Source of the DNA: Leucobacter aridicollis
GTDB lineage: Bacteria > Actinomycetota > Actinomycetes > Actinomycetales > Microbacteriaceae
Reading direction: 5' to 3'
Assembly: GCF_024399335.1 (NCBI RefSeq)
Contig: NZ_CP075339.1
Span: 868,001 to 932,000 of the forward strand
Length of the DNA stretch: 64,000 nucleotides
Of this stretch, positions 34,767 through 43,374 are shown in pieces. The notes under the pieces are model-generated. The model did no database searches. It worked only from the letters and a program-made list of their open reading frames with translations, and had not been told where the DNA came from. How positions within the stretch are numbered: position 1 is the first letter of the stretch; the number at the start of each line of letters is the position of its first letter. Made by a program: the position numbers and the translations under genes.

Positions 34767-36118
34767 CGCCGAATCGTTCCGTCGCAATCATTGGCGCGGG
34801 CCCCGCCGGGGTCTACGCTGCCGACATCCTCGAGGGGCGTGACGAGCACGTACGCATCGACCTGTTTGAGAAGCTTCCAGCGCCCTACGGTCTCGTGCGC
34901 TACGGCGTCTCGCCAGACCACCCGCGCATCAAGAAGATTCAAGACGCGCTGCACGATGTGCTCGAGAACCCCCGTATCCGACTCATCTGCAACGTCGAGG
35001 TCGGCGCTGACGTCACGATCGAAGAGCTGCGTGAGGCCTACGACGCCGTCGTGATCTCGACGGGAGCTGACCGTGATGTAGACCTTAGGGTGCCCGGCGC
35101 GGACCTCCCGGGCTCGTTCGGCGGAGCTGACTTTGTGGCCTGGTACGACGGCCACCCCGACGCGCCGAAGGACTGGCAGCTGTCGGCCGAGTCTGTCGCG
35201 GTGATCGGCGCGGGAAACGTGGCGCTCGACGTCGCCCGAATGATCATCACCCACCCGCGCCAGCTCGAGCAGACCGACATTCCAGGCCACGTCGAGGCAG
35301 CGTTCAGGCAGAATCCTGTGCGAGACCTGCACCTGCTCATTCGGCGCGGCCCGGCCGACGTGCGGTTCTCGCCCATGGAGCTGCGAGAGCTCGGAGCACG
35401 CGATGACGTTGACGTCATCGTGGATCCCGCCGATATGGAGCTCGACGAGCACGCAGAACGCATGGTCGCGCAGTTCAATCAGCGACGCATCATCGTCAAG
35501 ACGCTCACCGAGTGGGCACATCAGGATCCGGCGACGCGCACGGCTTCCCGTCGCGTGCATCTGCACTTCTACCAGCAGCCGGCGCGGATCCTTGGAACGG
35601 ATCGGGTGACCTCGATAGAGATGGAGCGCACCCGGCCCGACGAGCTTGGCCGCATCTCTGGCACCGGTGAGATGGTGCGGCACAACGTTGGTGCCGTGTA
35701 CCGCACCATCGGGTACCGCTCCACACCCGTGCCCGGCGTTCCGTTCGACGACGCGACCGGGACGATCCCTGACGACGCGGGCCGCATCCTCGGCACCGAC
35801 GGCGTGCCGATCCCGAGGCTGTACGCGACTGGCTGGATTCGGCGGGGACCGGTTGGGCTCATCGGATCGACGAAGTCCGACGCCGCCGAGGCGATCGACA
35901 GCCTCATCGCAGACCTGAGCCAGAGGCCGCGCGCGACACCCGTGGGCGCCGCGGATGCGCTCGTCGCGCGCCTCACCGACGCCGTCGGTTGGGATGGCTG
36001 GCTGCGGATCGACGAGGCAGAGAAGCGCCTCGGCGCCGAACGCGGTCGCGAGCGCACGAAAATCGTGAATCGTGACGAACTGTTGAACCACGCGCGAGAG
36101 ATGGAGCACACGAGATGA
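34763..36118 (+). CDS. fprA: Ferredoxin-NADP+ reductase, FprA type
   Basis: 451 residues. FAD motif AIIGAGPAGVYAADILEG, the FprA block FEKLPAPYGLVRYGVSPDHP, NADP motif VAVIGAGNVALDVARMI, and the end motif GWIRRGPVGLIGSTKSDAAE are all present. It resembles mycobacterial FprA and mitochondrial adrenodoxin reductase. Coupled to FdxA by ATGA overlap, it moves electrons between NADPH and the ferredoxin. In this operon a plausible role is re-reduction of SoxR or flavins after redox stress. Confidence 0.92.
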   Translation: MTPNRSVAIIGAGPAGVYAADILEGRDEHVRIDLFEKLPAPYGLVRYGVSPDHPRIKKIQDALHDVLENPRIRLICNVEVGADVTIEELREAYDAVVISTGADRDVDLRVPGADLPGSFGGADFVAWYDGHPDAPKDWQLSAESVAVIGAGNVALDVARMIITHPRQLEQTDIPGHVEAAFRQNPVRDLHLLIRRGPADVRFSPMELRELGARDDVDVIVDPADMELDEHAERMVAQFNQRRIIVKTLTEWAHQDPATRTASRRVHLHFYQQPARILGTDRVTSIEMERTRPDELGRISGTGEMVRHNVGAVYRTIGYRSTPVPGVPFDDATGTIPDDAGRILGTDGVPIPRLYATGWIRRGPVGLIGSTKSDAAEAIDSLIADLSQRPRATPVGAADALVARLTDAVGWDGWLRIDEAEKRLGAERGRERTKIVNRDELLNHAREMEHTR

Positions 36119-36720
36119 GCCAGAACACGGGGCACGGCAGCGGCCCGAGCACGAGCCACGGCACGGACAGCGCCACCACAGCGGAGGTTTCTGAGGTCCT
36201 TGCAGGTGCCGCAGCGAGTCACGCGGCCGACCTTGCAACGGATTTCAAGAACGCGTTCCGGTACCACCCGGCGGGGGTCGCGCTCATCACGGCGAGCACC
36301 CCTGAGGGCCCTGTCGGCCTAACTGCGTCGAGCGTCGCATCGGTCGCGGTTGACCCGGCGGCACTCGTCTTCTCCGTGACGAGAACGACTGGCAGCGCCG
36401 GCCTGATTCTCGCCGCTGACTCATTTCTCGTGCACCTGCTTGACGCCGAGCACGCGCCGATCGCCCAACAGTTCGCAGTTTCGGGCGGTGAGCGCTTTAC
36501 CGAAGCACAGGGTTGGTCGACCCTCGCGACGGGTGAGCCGCATCTCGCGACAAGCCGCGCTGCGCTGCGGGCGCGCACACTCAGGCAGATTCCCGTTGGC
36601 GATTCGATGCTCGTTGTCGCCGAGGTCCTCGAGATCCACACTGGCCCGAATGACCCGGCGGCGAGCGCGCCGATGGCGTATCGGGATCGTGCGTTCACCA
36701 AGCTCGGCGAGCGGCTCTAG
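36115..36720 (+). CDS. Flavin reductase-like FMN-binding protein (DIM6/NTAB, HpaC type)
   Basis: 201 residues: a polar N-terminal tail of about 40 residues and a flavin reductase domain starting FRYHPAGVALITASTPEGPV and continuing GLTASSVASVAVDPAALVFS. Such proteins supply reduced flavin to monooxygenases or act as quinone-type reductases. Start overlaps the fprA stop. As the third gene of the SoxR-controlled unit it may change the flavin redox pool. The tail (SGHGS-type, Thr/Ser-rich) is unusual for the family. Confidence 0.85.
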   Translation: MSQNTGHGSGPSTSHGTDSATTAEVSEVLAGAAASHAADLATDFKNAFRYHPAGVALITASTPEGPVGLTASSVASVAVDPAALVFSVTRTTGSAGLILAADSFLVHLLDAEHAPIAQQFAVSGGERFTEAQGWSTLATGEPHLATSRAALRARTLRQIPVGDSMLVVAEVLEIHTGPNDPAASAPMAYRDRAFTKLGERL

Positions 36721-36790
36721 CGGCGGGGGAGTACCCACGCCGCGAGCCGATCGCCCCGACCCATCACAGATTCAACGAAAGGAACACCTC

Positions 36791-37390
36791 ATGTCCGTCT
36801 ACACCCTTCCCGACCTTCCCTACGATTACAGCGCGCTCGCGCCGCACATCTCGGGCCGCATCATGGAGCTGCACCACTCGAAGCATCACCAGGCGTATGT
36901 GACAGGCGCGAACACCGCGCTCGAACAGCTTGCGGAGGCCCGCGAGTCGGGCAACCTCGCGAACGTGAACAAGCTCGAGAAAGACCTTGCGTTCAACCTG
37001 GGTGGTCACATCAACCACAGCATCTTCTGGGAGAACCTGTCGCCGAACGGTGGCGGGGATCCCGAGGGCGACCTCGCTGAGGCGCTTGGCACTCACTTCG
37101 GTTCGCTTGAGCAGTTCCGCGCGCACTTCACCGCGACTGCAATGGGTGTGCAGGGGTCGGGCTGGTCGGTGCTCGCGTGGGATCAGCTTGGCAAGCGCCC
37201 TGTCATCTTCCAGCTCTTCGACCAGCAGGGCAACGCACCGCTCGGTGTCACTCCGTTGCTGCAGCTCGACGTGTGGGAGCACGCGTACTACCTCGACTAC
37301 GAGAACGTTCGCGCAGACTACGTGAAGGCGTTCTGGAACCTTGTGAACTGGGAGGACGTTGCGCGCCGGTTTGCGGCTGTGCAGAAGTAG
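36791..37390 (+). CDS. sodA: Mn/Fe superoxide dismutase
   Basis: 199 residues. Metal ligands sit in MELHHSKHHQAYV (His near 27), GGHINHSIFW (His near 76), and LDVWEHAYYLDYENVR (Asp and His near 160). The YALP-like start TLPDLPYDYSALAPHISGRI fits the manganese/iron family; metal choice cannot be read with certainty. A GAAAGGA site lies before ATG 36791. It is 70 bp downstream of the SoxR unit and may be partly read through from it. A hairpin follows. Confidence 0.95.
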   Translation: MSVYTLPDLPYDYSALAPHISGRIMELHHSKHHQAYVTGANTALEQLAEARESGNLANVNKLEKDLAFNLGGHINHSIFWENLSPNGGGDPEGDLAEALGTHFGSLEQFRAHFTATAMGVQGSGWSVLAWDQLGKRPVIFQLFDQQGNAPLGVTPLLQLDVWEHAYYLDYENVRADYVKAFWNLVNWEDVARRFAAVQK

Positions 37391-37469
37391 CCGCCGGGAG
37401 ACCGGTCGAAGCTCCGACTCTGCCGGGGCCAATGGATTCCACTGACGTGGCGCTCTCGCCGCGAGCGCG

Positions 37470-37501
37470 GGGCGCGGTTGCTTGCACGGGCGACCGCGCC
37501 C
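37470..37501 (+). terminator. Hairpin after sodA
   Basis: GGGCGCGGT (37470-37478) pairs with ACCGCGCCC (37493-37501) across a 14-base loop. No U-tract. Confidence 0.45.
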
Positions 37502-37559
37502 GGTCGTTTCTGCGTGTCATCGGATAGCGCACCGCACAACTGAACTGAGGGGAAGCGAC

Positions 37560-38264
37560 GTGACGGTCGTCATTGTTGGCGCGAGCAGTGGTCTTGGCCG
37601 CGCGCTCGCGACGGGTCTCGCCCGCGCGGGCCATGAGGTGATTGGTGTGGCCCGGACGCTGCCGCCTGAGTCTCGGGGGTGGATCGCCGCCGATCTTTCC
37701 AAACCTGCGGAGGCCGCAGCGCTCATCGGCGCTGGTGTGCCCGAGTCCGTCGATACCGTCATCTGGAACGTCGGCGTCTGGGAAGCGGCCGCGTTCTCAC
37801 CTGAGTATGACTTTGCGGCAGCGGGCGCGGCCGCCACCGCAGAGATCGAGACCCTCGTCGCGACGAACGTCACGGCTGCGATTCTTGGGCTGAGGGCGCT
37901 ACTGCCGACGCTCACCGCGCACGCGAGGCCCCGAGTGATCCTGACGGGGTCGACCTCCGGCCTTCGCGGCAGCGGTAGGCCCGAGGTTGCGTTCGGTGCG
38001 TCGAAGCACGCGCTCACCGGTATCGCCGAGGCCTTGCGCGAGGGGTATCGCGGAGACGGGCTGGCGGTGACGACCCTGCAGCTTGGCAACTTGAACACCG
38101 AGGATGGACTGGAGGTGCCAGAGCGGGAGGCGGCCGCGCGTGGCGCCGGCACCCTTATCCCCGTTCACGACGTTGTCAGGATCGTGGTCGCACTGCTCGA
38201 GCTCTCGCCTGCCTCCTTTGTGCGCGAGATCACGCTGCCGGCTCTTCTCGACGAACGCTTCTGA
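37560..38264 (+). CDS. Short-chain dehydrogenase/reductase
   Basis: 234 residues. The NAD(P)-binding motif VIVGASSGLGRALATGLARA opens the protein. The substrate region has ILTGSTSGLRGSG and the YxxxK position reads AFGASKHALTGIAE, where the catalytic Tyr is replaced by Phe (FGASK). That replacement suggests either altered chemistry or a non-catalytic role. The GTG at 37560 has a GAGGGGAAG ribosome-binding site. It stands alone; substrate unknown. Confidence 0.75.
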   Translation: MTVVIVGASSGLGRALATGLARAGHEVIGVARTLPPESRGWIAADLSKPAEAAALIGAGVPESVDTVIWNVGVWEAAAFSPEYDFAAAGAAATAEIETLVATNVTAAILGLRALLPTLTAHARPRVILTGSTSGLRGSGRPEVAFGASKHALTGIAEALREGYRGDGLAVTTLQLGNLNTEDGLEVPEREAAARGAGTLIPVHDVVRIVVALLELSPASFVREITLPALLDERF

Positions 38265-38431
38265 ACAGATCCCGAGGTGGCGGCCGGGGCTTCGCGGCAA
38301 TTTCTCAGGATCCCGTCGCCGAACCGGATCATCCCGTGCCGATGCGCTGACGGCGGCTCGAGAGGCTTGGCGTATCGCGGCCCAGAGTGGGCGCGGCCCG
38401 AGCCAGGGCACCGAGTTAGAGGAGCGCACAA

Positions 38432-39115
38432 GTGTCACGAGTTCCCCGAGAAACCTACGTTTCGCCGCAGCAGCACGGCTTTCCGCACCCGCCGCCCGCT
38501 GTCGTTCGGCGCCGTCGCGCCGTAGCAATCGCGGCCGCCGTTGTCGTCGCCACGGCGATCGCCGTCGCGCTCGTCGCGGCGCTCATGACTTCGGTGCCGA
38601 ACATCCCTGGTATTGCGCGAGCCGACGATACGGCGCCGTCAGGCACCTCCGGCGCCCTCGGCGCTCCTGCTGACGGCGAGACCGGTGCGATCGACATCAC
38701 CGAGCCGATCTCGCCTTTTGACGAGGACCACCCTGCGGTGAGCCGGCTCAACGCAGACCTGCGCTCAGCGATCCAGGCTGCGGCGAGCGACGCCGAAGCC
38801 GACGGAATCCAGATCGAGCTCACCTCGGGGTGGCGAAGCGCCGAGTACCAGGCAGGCCTCCTGCGCGACGCGATTGCAGACTATGGGAGCGAGAGCGCGG
38901 CGCGCGAGTTCGTGAGCACGCCCGAGTCGTCCAAGCACGTGACCGGCGACGCAGTCGACGTTGCCCGCGTCGACCCGGCGCTCTGGTTGGAGCAGTACGG
39001 CAACGCGTACGGGCTCTGCCGCGTCTTCGCGAACGAGAGCTGGCACTTCGAACTCGCGACGGCGCCCGGCGGGGAGTGCCCGCAGATGCTCGCCGACGCG
39101 AGCGAGGCGTCGTGA
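38432..39115 (+). CDS. vanY: Membrane-anchored D,D-carboxypeptidase, VanY-like (M15)
   Basis: 227 residues. One transmembrane anchor spans about residues 28-52, then an acidic/Ser-rich spacer and the M15 domain. The zinc/catalytic motifs are SKHVTGDAVD (the SxHxxGxAxD signature) and ANESWHFEL (Glu and His). Two cysteines near the active site (GLCRVF, GECPQM) fit the VanY family. It trims D-Ala from peptidoglycan stems outside the cell. GTG start with GAGGAG upstream; its stop overlaps the racemase start. Confidence 0.85.
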   Translation: MSRVPRETYVSPQQHGFPHPPPAVVRRRRAVAIAAAVVVATAIAVALVAALMTSVPNIPGIARADDTAPSGTSGALGAPADGETGAIDITEPISPFDEDHPAVSRLNADLRSAIQAAASDAEADGIQIELTSGWRSAEYQAGLLRDAIADYGSESAAREFVSTPESSKHVTGDAVDVARVDPALWLEQYGNAYGLCRVFANESWHFELATAPGGECPQMLADASEAS

Positions 39116-40263
39116 GTGTCGTGGACCGCGTGGAGGCGCCCACAGCGCACCGCCTCGCGGAGATCTTCGTCGACCGGCGGGCGATCGCGCAGAACGTGCA
39201 GCACTTTGCGTGGGCGACGCAGACCCCCATCATGGCAGTCGTGAAGGCTGATGGGTTCGGTCACGGTGACGTCGCCGAGATAGCCCTCGCCAACGGGGCG
39301 ACCTGGATCGGCGTCGCCACCATCCCGGAGGCGCTGCGGTTGCGCGCCCAGGGCATTGCGGCTCCGATCCTGAGCTGGCTGAATCCGATCGACGCAGCCT
39401 GGGGCGCAGCGATCTGCCACGGCATCGACGTCGCTGTCGCGGGCCTCGAACAGCTCTACGCTGTCGGCGACGCCGCCAGGGCCGAGTCCGCGTCGGCGAG
39501 GGTGCACCTGCACCTCGACGTCGGGATGTCGCGAGACGGCGCACCGAGCGACATCTGGTCTGCGCTCTGCGTTGCCGCTCGGGCGCTCGAGGACGCCGGA
39601 CGCGTCCGCGTCGTTGGCGTCATGGGGCACCTGTCGAGCGCCGACGAGCCGACGAGCACACAGAATGACGTCGAACGTCTGCGGTTCGTGAATGGTGTGC
39701 GGGTGGCGCATTCCCGCGGTCTCACACCGAGCGAGTTGCACCTCGCCGCGACCGCTGGCGCGCTACATCGGCCGGATGCGAGGTTCACGCTCAGCCGAGT
39801 CGGGGCCGGACTCTACGGGATCGACCCCGCGGGAATCGCTCCGCTCATTCCGGCGCTCACGCTGACGGCCCCCGTCGCGCAGCTGCGCCGAGTCGCCGCG
39901 AACGTTGGCGTGGGGTACGGGCACGACTATACGACCAGAGCGGCGACGACGCTTGCCGTGCTGCCGATCGGGTACGGCGACGGGCTGCCGCGCGCCGCGC
40001 AGGGCAGTGCAGAGGTGACTATTCGAGGAAGCAGGTATCCGGTGGTTGGAAGGATTTCGATGGATCAGATTGTTGTCGATGTGGGTGACGCTGCGGTCGA
40101 GCTCGGCGACGTCGCGCTCGTGATGGGGCCGGGATCGCGGCGCGAGCCGACCGCGAGGGAGTGGGCTGCGTGGTCGAACACGATCGAGCACGAGCTCGTC
40201 ACCCGCCTGGGGGTGCGGAGCAGCCGCGTGCTCCGTACCTCCGACGCGAGGTGGGCGCGATGA
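39112..40263 (+). CDS. Alanine/serine racemase-like PLP enzyme with altered second-base region
   Basis: 383 residues, fold-type III. PLP lysine is in AVVKADGFGHG (about residue 45); the opposing base region reads GVGYGHDY; VGRISMDQIVVDVG is the metal/substrate motif. The C-terminal NTINYE-type motif of Alr reads NTIEHELVTRLG, with His in place of the Tyr that lines the active site. VanT serine racemases also lack this Tyr. Serine racemase function is therefore possible but unproven. It lies in an operon with VanY, Ddl and a VanRS-like pair; start by GTGA overlap. Confidence 0.8.
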   Translation: MSVVDRVEAPTAHRLAEIFVDRRAIAQNVQHFAWATQTPIMAVVKADGFGHGDVAEIALANGATWIGVATIPEALRLRAQGIAAPILSWLNPIDAAWGAAICHGIDVAVAGLEQLYAVGDAARAESASARVHLHLDVGMSRDGAPSDIWSALCVAARALEDAGRVRVVGVMGHLSSADEPTSTQNDVERLRFVNGVRVAHSRGLTPSELHLAATAGALHRPDARFTLSRVGAGLYGIDPAGIAPLIPALTLTAPVAQLRRVAANVGVGYGHDYTTRAATTLAVLPIGYGDGLPRAAQGSAEVTIRGSRYPVVGRISMDQIVVDVGDAAVELGDVALVMGPGSRREPTAREWAAWSNTIEHELVTRLGVRSSRVLRTSDARWAR

Positions 40264-41276
40264 GCCGGGCGAGGCACGTGCTCGTTGTCGGCGGCGGGGC
40301 CAACGCTGAGCACGACGTGTCAAATGGTTCTGCGGCAGCGGTGCGAGAGGCGCTCCTCGCGAGCGGCCATCTCGTGACCGGGCTCACGATCAGGCGCGAC
40401 GGCGGGTGGGAGACTGTCTCAGGCACGCAGATCGGGATCGCGGCAGCGATCCAGCGCCTGCGTGAGAGCGACGTGATCTTTCCTGCCCTGCACGGCGAGG
40501 GTACTGAGGACGGCACGATTGCGGGCCTGCTTGACGTTGTCGGCGTGCCGTATGTCGGCTCGGGCGTCCGCGCTGGCGCACTCGCAATGGACAAGTGGAC
40601 GTCGAAGCTCATCGCTGAGCGCCTTGGAATCTCGACGGCGCGCGGAGCGCTCGTTGATGGGGAGAGCACGCACGGGGATCCTGCTGCAGTGCCGCTCCCC
40701 GTCGTCGTGAAACCCGTCGCCTCAGGCTCGAGCTACGGTGCCGCCCGCGTCGATCGCGCGCAGGATCTCGACGCCGCTATCGCGGCGGCGCAGCAGTACG
40801 ATACCCGCGTGCTCGTCGAAGAGTTTGTCACTGCCCGCGAGATCGATGTCGCGGTCATGCGTGGCGCGACGGGGGAGCTGCACGTCGCACCACCACTCGA
40901 AATTGGAAAAGACACCGAGCAGCTCTTCGACACCGCCCTGAAGTACGACGCTGCCCCCGACTTTCGCGTGCCAGCAGCAGTGCCCCAGGTGGTGCGAGAC
41001 CGACTGAGCGCCGCGGCGAAAGCGATGTACGAGGCCCTCGGATGCGCTGGCGTCGCACGCGTCGACTTCTTCGTGCGCGACGACGAGATTATCTTCAACG
41101 AGATCAACACGATGCCCGGAATGACTGAGCATTCGCAGGTGCCGCGTATGTTTGCAGTAGACGGTGTCACGTTCCCGGAGTTGACCGCCAGACTTGTGGC
41201 GGCCGCCTATGCCCGCGACGCCAGGAGGAGTGAGAAACGAGATGCTGAAGATTCTCGTCGTCGAAGACAGCCCTGA
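40260..41276 (+). CDS. ddl: D-alanine-D-alanine ligase family enzyme (Ddl, possibly D-Ala-D-Ser)
   Basis: 338 residues. ATP-grasp motifs: VVGGGANAEHDVSNGSAAAV at the start, LPVVVKPVASGSSYGAARVD, and the metal-binding FFVRDDEIIFNEINTMPGMT. The omega-loop reads FDTALKYD, with the Lys-Tyr pair of Ddl-type enzymes; VanA/VanB-type D-lactate ligases lack it. Substrate (D-Ala or D-Ser) cannot be decided. Starts in the ATGA overlap with the racemase. In most actinobacteria ddl lies elsewhere, so this may be a second ligase. Confidence 0.87.
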   Translation: MSRARHVLVVGGGANAEHDVSNGSAAAVREALLASGHLVTGLTIRRDGGWETVSGTQIGIAAAIQRLRESDVIFPALHGEGTEDGTIAGLLDVVGVPYVGSGVRAGALAMDKWTSKLIAERLGISTARGALVDGESTHGDPAAVPLPVVVKPVASGSSYGAARVDRAQDLDAAIAAAQQYDTRVLVEEFVTAREIDVAVMRGATGELHVAPPLEIGKDTEQLFDTALKYDAAPDFRVPAAVPQVVRDRLSAAAKAMYEALGCAGVARVDFFVRDDEIIFNEINTMPGMTEHSQVPRMFAVDGVTFPELTARLVAAAYARDARRSEKRDAEDSRRRRQP

Positions 41277-41925
41277 GCTTGCGCAGGCCTATCGGCTCGC
41301 GCTGAGTCAGCGCGGACACGAGGTGCAGATTGAGGCGACTGGTGCGGGCGGTGCCCGCGCGGCGATCGCTGACGCCCCCGACGTAGTGTTGCTCGACCTG
41401 ATGCTGCCAGACATCGACGGGTTCAGCGTCTGCCGCCACATACGCCAGGACTCAGACGTGCCGATCATCATGCTGACTGCGCGCGACGACGACGGTGACA
41501 TCATTGGTGGCCTCGATTCAGGCGCCGACGACTATGTGGTGAAGCCAGTCTCGCCCGGCGTGCTTGAAGCGAGGATCCGTGCAGTCGTGCGGAGCCGGCA
41601 GCCAGTCGCCGCCGCGGATGCGCCGGCGACTGCGCTCGAGTACGAGGGGCTGAGGGTTGACCTCGGCTCGCTCGTCGTCACTCGCGGCGGCGACGAACTC
41701 GAGCTGTCACCGAACGAGCTCAGGCTCCTCATCGTGCTCCTCGAACATCAGGGGCAGGTACTCAGCCGTGAGCAGCTGCTCGAACGCGCCTGGGGCGCCG
41801 CCGAGGCGGGCGACCTGAGGTTGGTGAACGCGGCGGTGCAGCGGCTCAGGCTCAAAATCGAAGAGGACCCTGCTGACCCGCAACTGCTCCGCACCGTTCG
41901 CGGCTTCGGATACCGGCTCGGCTGA
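41242..41925 (+). CDS. OmpR-family response regulator, VanR-like
   Basis: 227 residues. Receiver pocket ILVVEDSPELAQAYRLALSQ, phospho-Asp in VVLLDLMLPDIDGFSVCRHI, Thr in IMLTARDDD and Lys in DDYVVKPVSPG are conserved. The winged helix (DELELSPNELRLLIVLLEHQ, LRLVNAAVQRLRLKIE) is intact. AGGAGGAG precedes ATG 41242, which lies 35 bp inside the end of ddl, so translation is probably coupled. The kinase gene follows in TGATG overlap. Confidence 0.88.
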   Translation: MLKILVVEDSPELAQAYRLALSQRGHEVQIEATGAGGARAAIADAPDVVLLDLMLPDIDGFSVCRHIRQDSDVPIIMLTARDDDGDIIGGLDSGADDYVVKPVSPGVLEARIRAVVRSRQPVAAADAPATALEYEGLRVDLGSLVVTRGGDELELSPNELRLLIVLLEHQGQVLSREQLLERAWGAAEAGDLRLVNAAVQRLRLKIEEDPADPQLLRTVRGFGYRLG

Positions 41926-43358
41926 TGCAGAGAAAACGCTGGCGCCCGACGCTGAGCACTCGGATCACGCTGACGCTCGTTGCGGTTGCAGTCGGGGTGG
42001 CGGCGATCACGGCTGGCACGCTCGTCTGGAACGCGCGACTCATCATCCTCGAGTCGCGGCAGGCAGCGATCTTCGACGTGCTGCAGGTTGAGGCAAAGAT
42101 GGCGGCGAAGTCGCTGCCCGAATCGCCGACCGAGGCCGATCTCGCCGCCGCCTCCGAGGAGTTCTCGGTTCCCGCGATCCTCATCAACCTGCGTACGGGA
42201 GAGGCTGGCGGGACGATGACCCTTGACGAGGTACCCGACTACCTCGTGCAGCGGCTTGTCGACAACGGTGGGATCTCGGCGTATGAGCGCGAGACGCGCT
42301 ACGGGTTTCTGACATTCACTGCTGGGGTGACGGTGAACCCTGGGACGCTCGGCGACAGGATTGCCGCGTTCGGAGTCTTCGACATGCAGTCGCAGCAGGA
42401 AGAGATCGACAGGCTTGTGAACCTCGGTGTCTCGGTCGGGCTGATCTTTGTGGGCGCCGCGGCCGTTATCGGGCTTCTCGTCGGCCGTCAGCTGGGGCGG
42501 CCCCTCGAAAGCCTCGTTGAGGTTGCTGACGGCCTCGGGACCTCCGCGCAGGCTCCCGCGGGGGACACCGGCTACCCAGACGTGGACGTCGTGCTCGACG
42601 CAATGCGAAACTCCGAGGCGAGGCTGCACGCCACAATCGGCCAGCTTGAACACAGCGAGGCCACCGCACGTCAGCTCGTTGCTGACGTCGCGCACGAACT
42701 CAGAACCCCGCTCGCGACCCTCGTCGCCGTCTCCGAGATCCTCGCTGATACCGAATTGGCGTCGCCCGAGAATCGGCGGGAGGCTGGCCAGATCGCCGCG
42801 CGCAGTGCGACGCACCTCACGACGCTCACGAACGACATCCTTGAGCTCTCGCGGTTCGACTCAAACAAGGCCGACATTGTGCGGGAAGTCGTCGACGTCG
42901 TTGCCCTGTGGCGTGACCTCGCAGAGAACAGGCAGTGGGACGATGTCGCATTTGAAATGTACGGCGACCCTGTCGTTCGCACTGACGAAGTCCGGCTCCG
43001 GCTCATCGTGTCAAACCTCGTGACAAACGCGTTGCGGCACGGCGCCCCGCCAGTCGAGGTGACTGTGTGGAATCAGGACGGCAAGCTCACGCTCAGCGTC
43101 GCTGACGCCGGCCCCGGGGTTGGTGACGAGCACGAGGCGCAAGTCTTCAAACGGTTCTACCAGGCGAGTTCCGCGCGCTCGGGGAGCGAGAGCAGCGGGC
43201 TCGGCCTCGCGATCGTGCGCGAGAATGCGCGTCTGCTCGGTGGTGACGCCTGGCTGACTCAAACGGCGGGAACTGTGTTCGCGGTGTGGATCCCGGCCCG
43301 GAGTCCTCTGGCTGGCGGTGCGGAAAGCGGCGGCCACGGCGATCCCACGCTGGCGTAG
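41925..43358 (+). CDS. Sensor histidine kinase, VanS-like
   Basis: 477 residues. Transmembrane helices at about 17-38 and 169-190 enclose a 130-residue extracytoplasmic domain. HAMP, HisKA (phospho-His in LVADVAHELRTPLATLVAVS) and HATPase motifs (VSNLVTNALRHG, VADAGPGVGDEH, SSGLGLAIVREN) are intact. The ligand is unknown; position next to vanY/racemase/ddl suggests cell-wall or glycopeptide sensing. Confidence 0.88.
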   Translation: MQRKRWRPTLSTRITLTLVAVAVGVAAITAGTLVWNARLIILESRQAAIFDVLQVEAKMAAKSLPESPTEADLAAASEEFSVPAILINLRTGEAGGTMTLDEVPDYLVQRLVDNGGISAYERETRYGFLTFTAGVTVNPGTLGDRIAAFGVFDMQSQQEEIDRLVNLGVSVGLIFVGAAAVIGLLVGRQLGRPLESLVEVADGLGTSAQAPAGDTGYPDVDVVLDAMRNSEARLHATIGQLEHSEATARQLVADVAHELRTPLATLVAVSEILADTELASPENRREAGQIAARSATHLTTLTNDILELSRFDSNKADIVREVVDVVALWRDLAENRQWDDVAFEMYGDPVVRTDEVRLRLIVSNLVTNALRHGAPPVEVTVWNQDGKLTLSVADAGPGVGDEHEAQVFKRFYQASSARSGSESSGLGLAIVRENARLLGGDAWLTQTAGTVFAVWIPARSPLAGGAESGGHGDPTLA

Positions 43359-43374
43359 CCGCCGCCGGAACAGG

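Noticed and set aside
34745..36238. 497-residue minus-strand ORF opposite fprA
   Set aside because: Antisense shadow of the ferredoxin reductase; low-complexity Arg/Asp/His composition.
40260..41276. VanA/VanB-type D-lactate ligase
   Set aside because: The omega-loop keeps the Lys-Tyr pair, and no VanH lactate dehydrogenase is adjacent.
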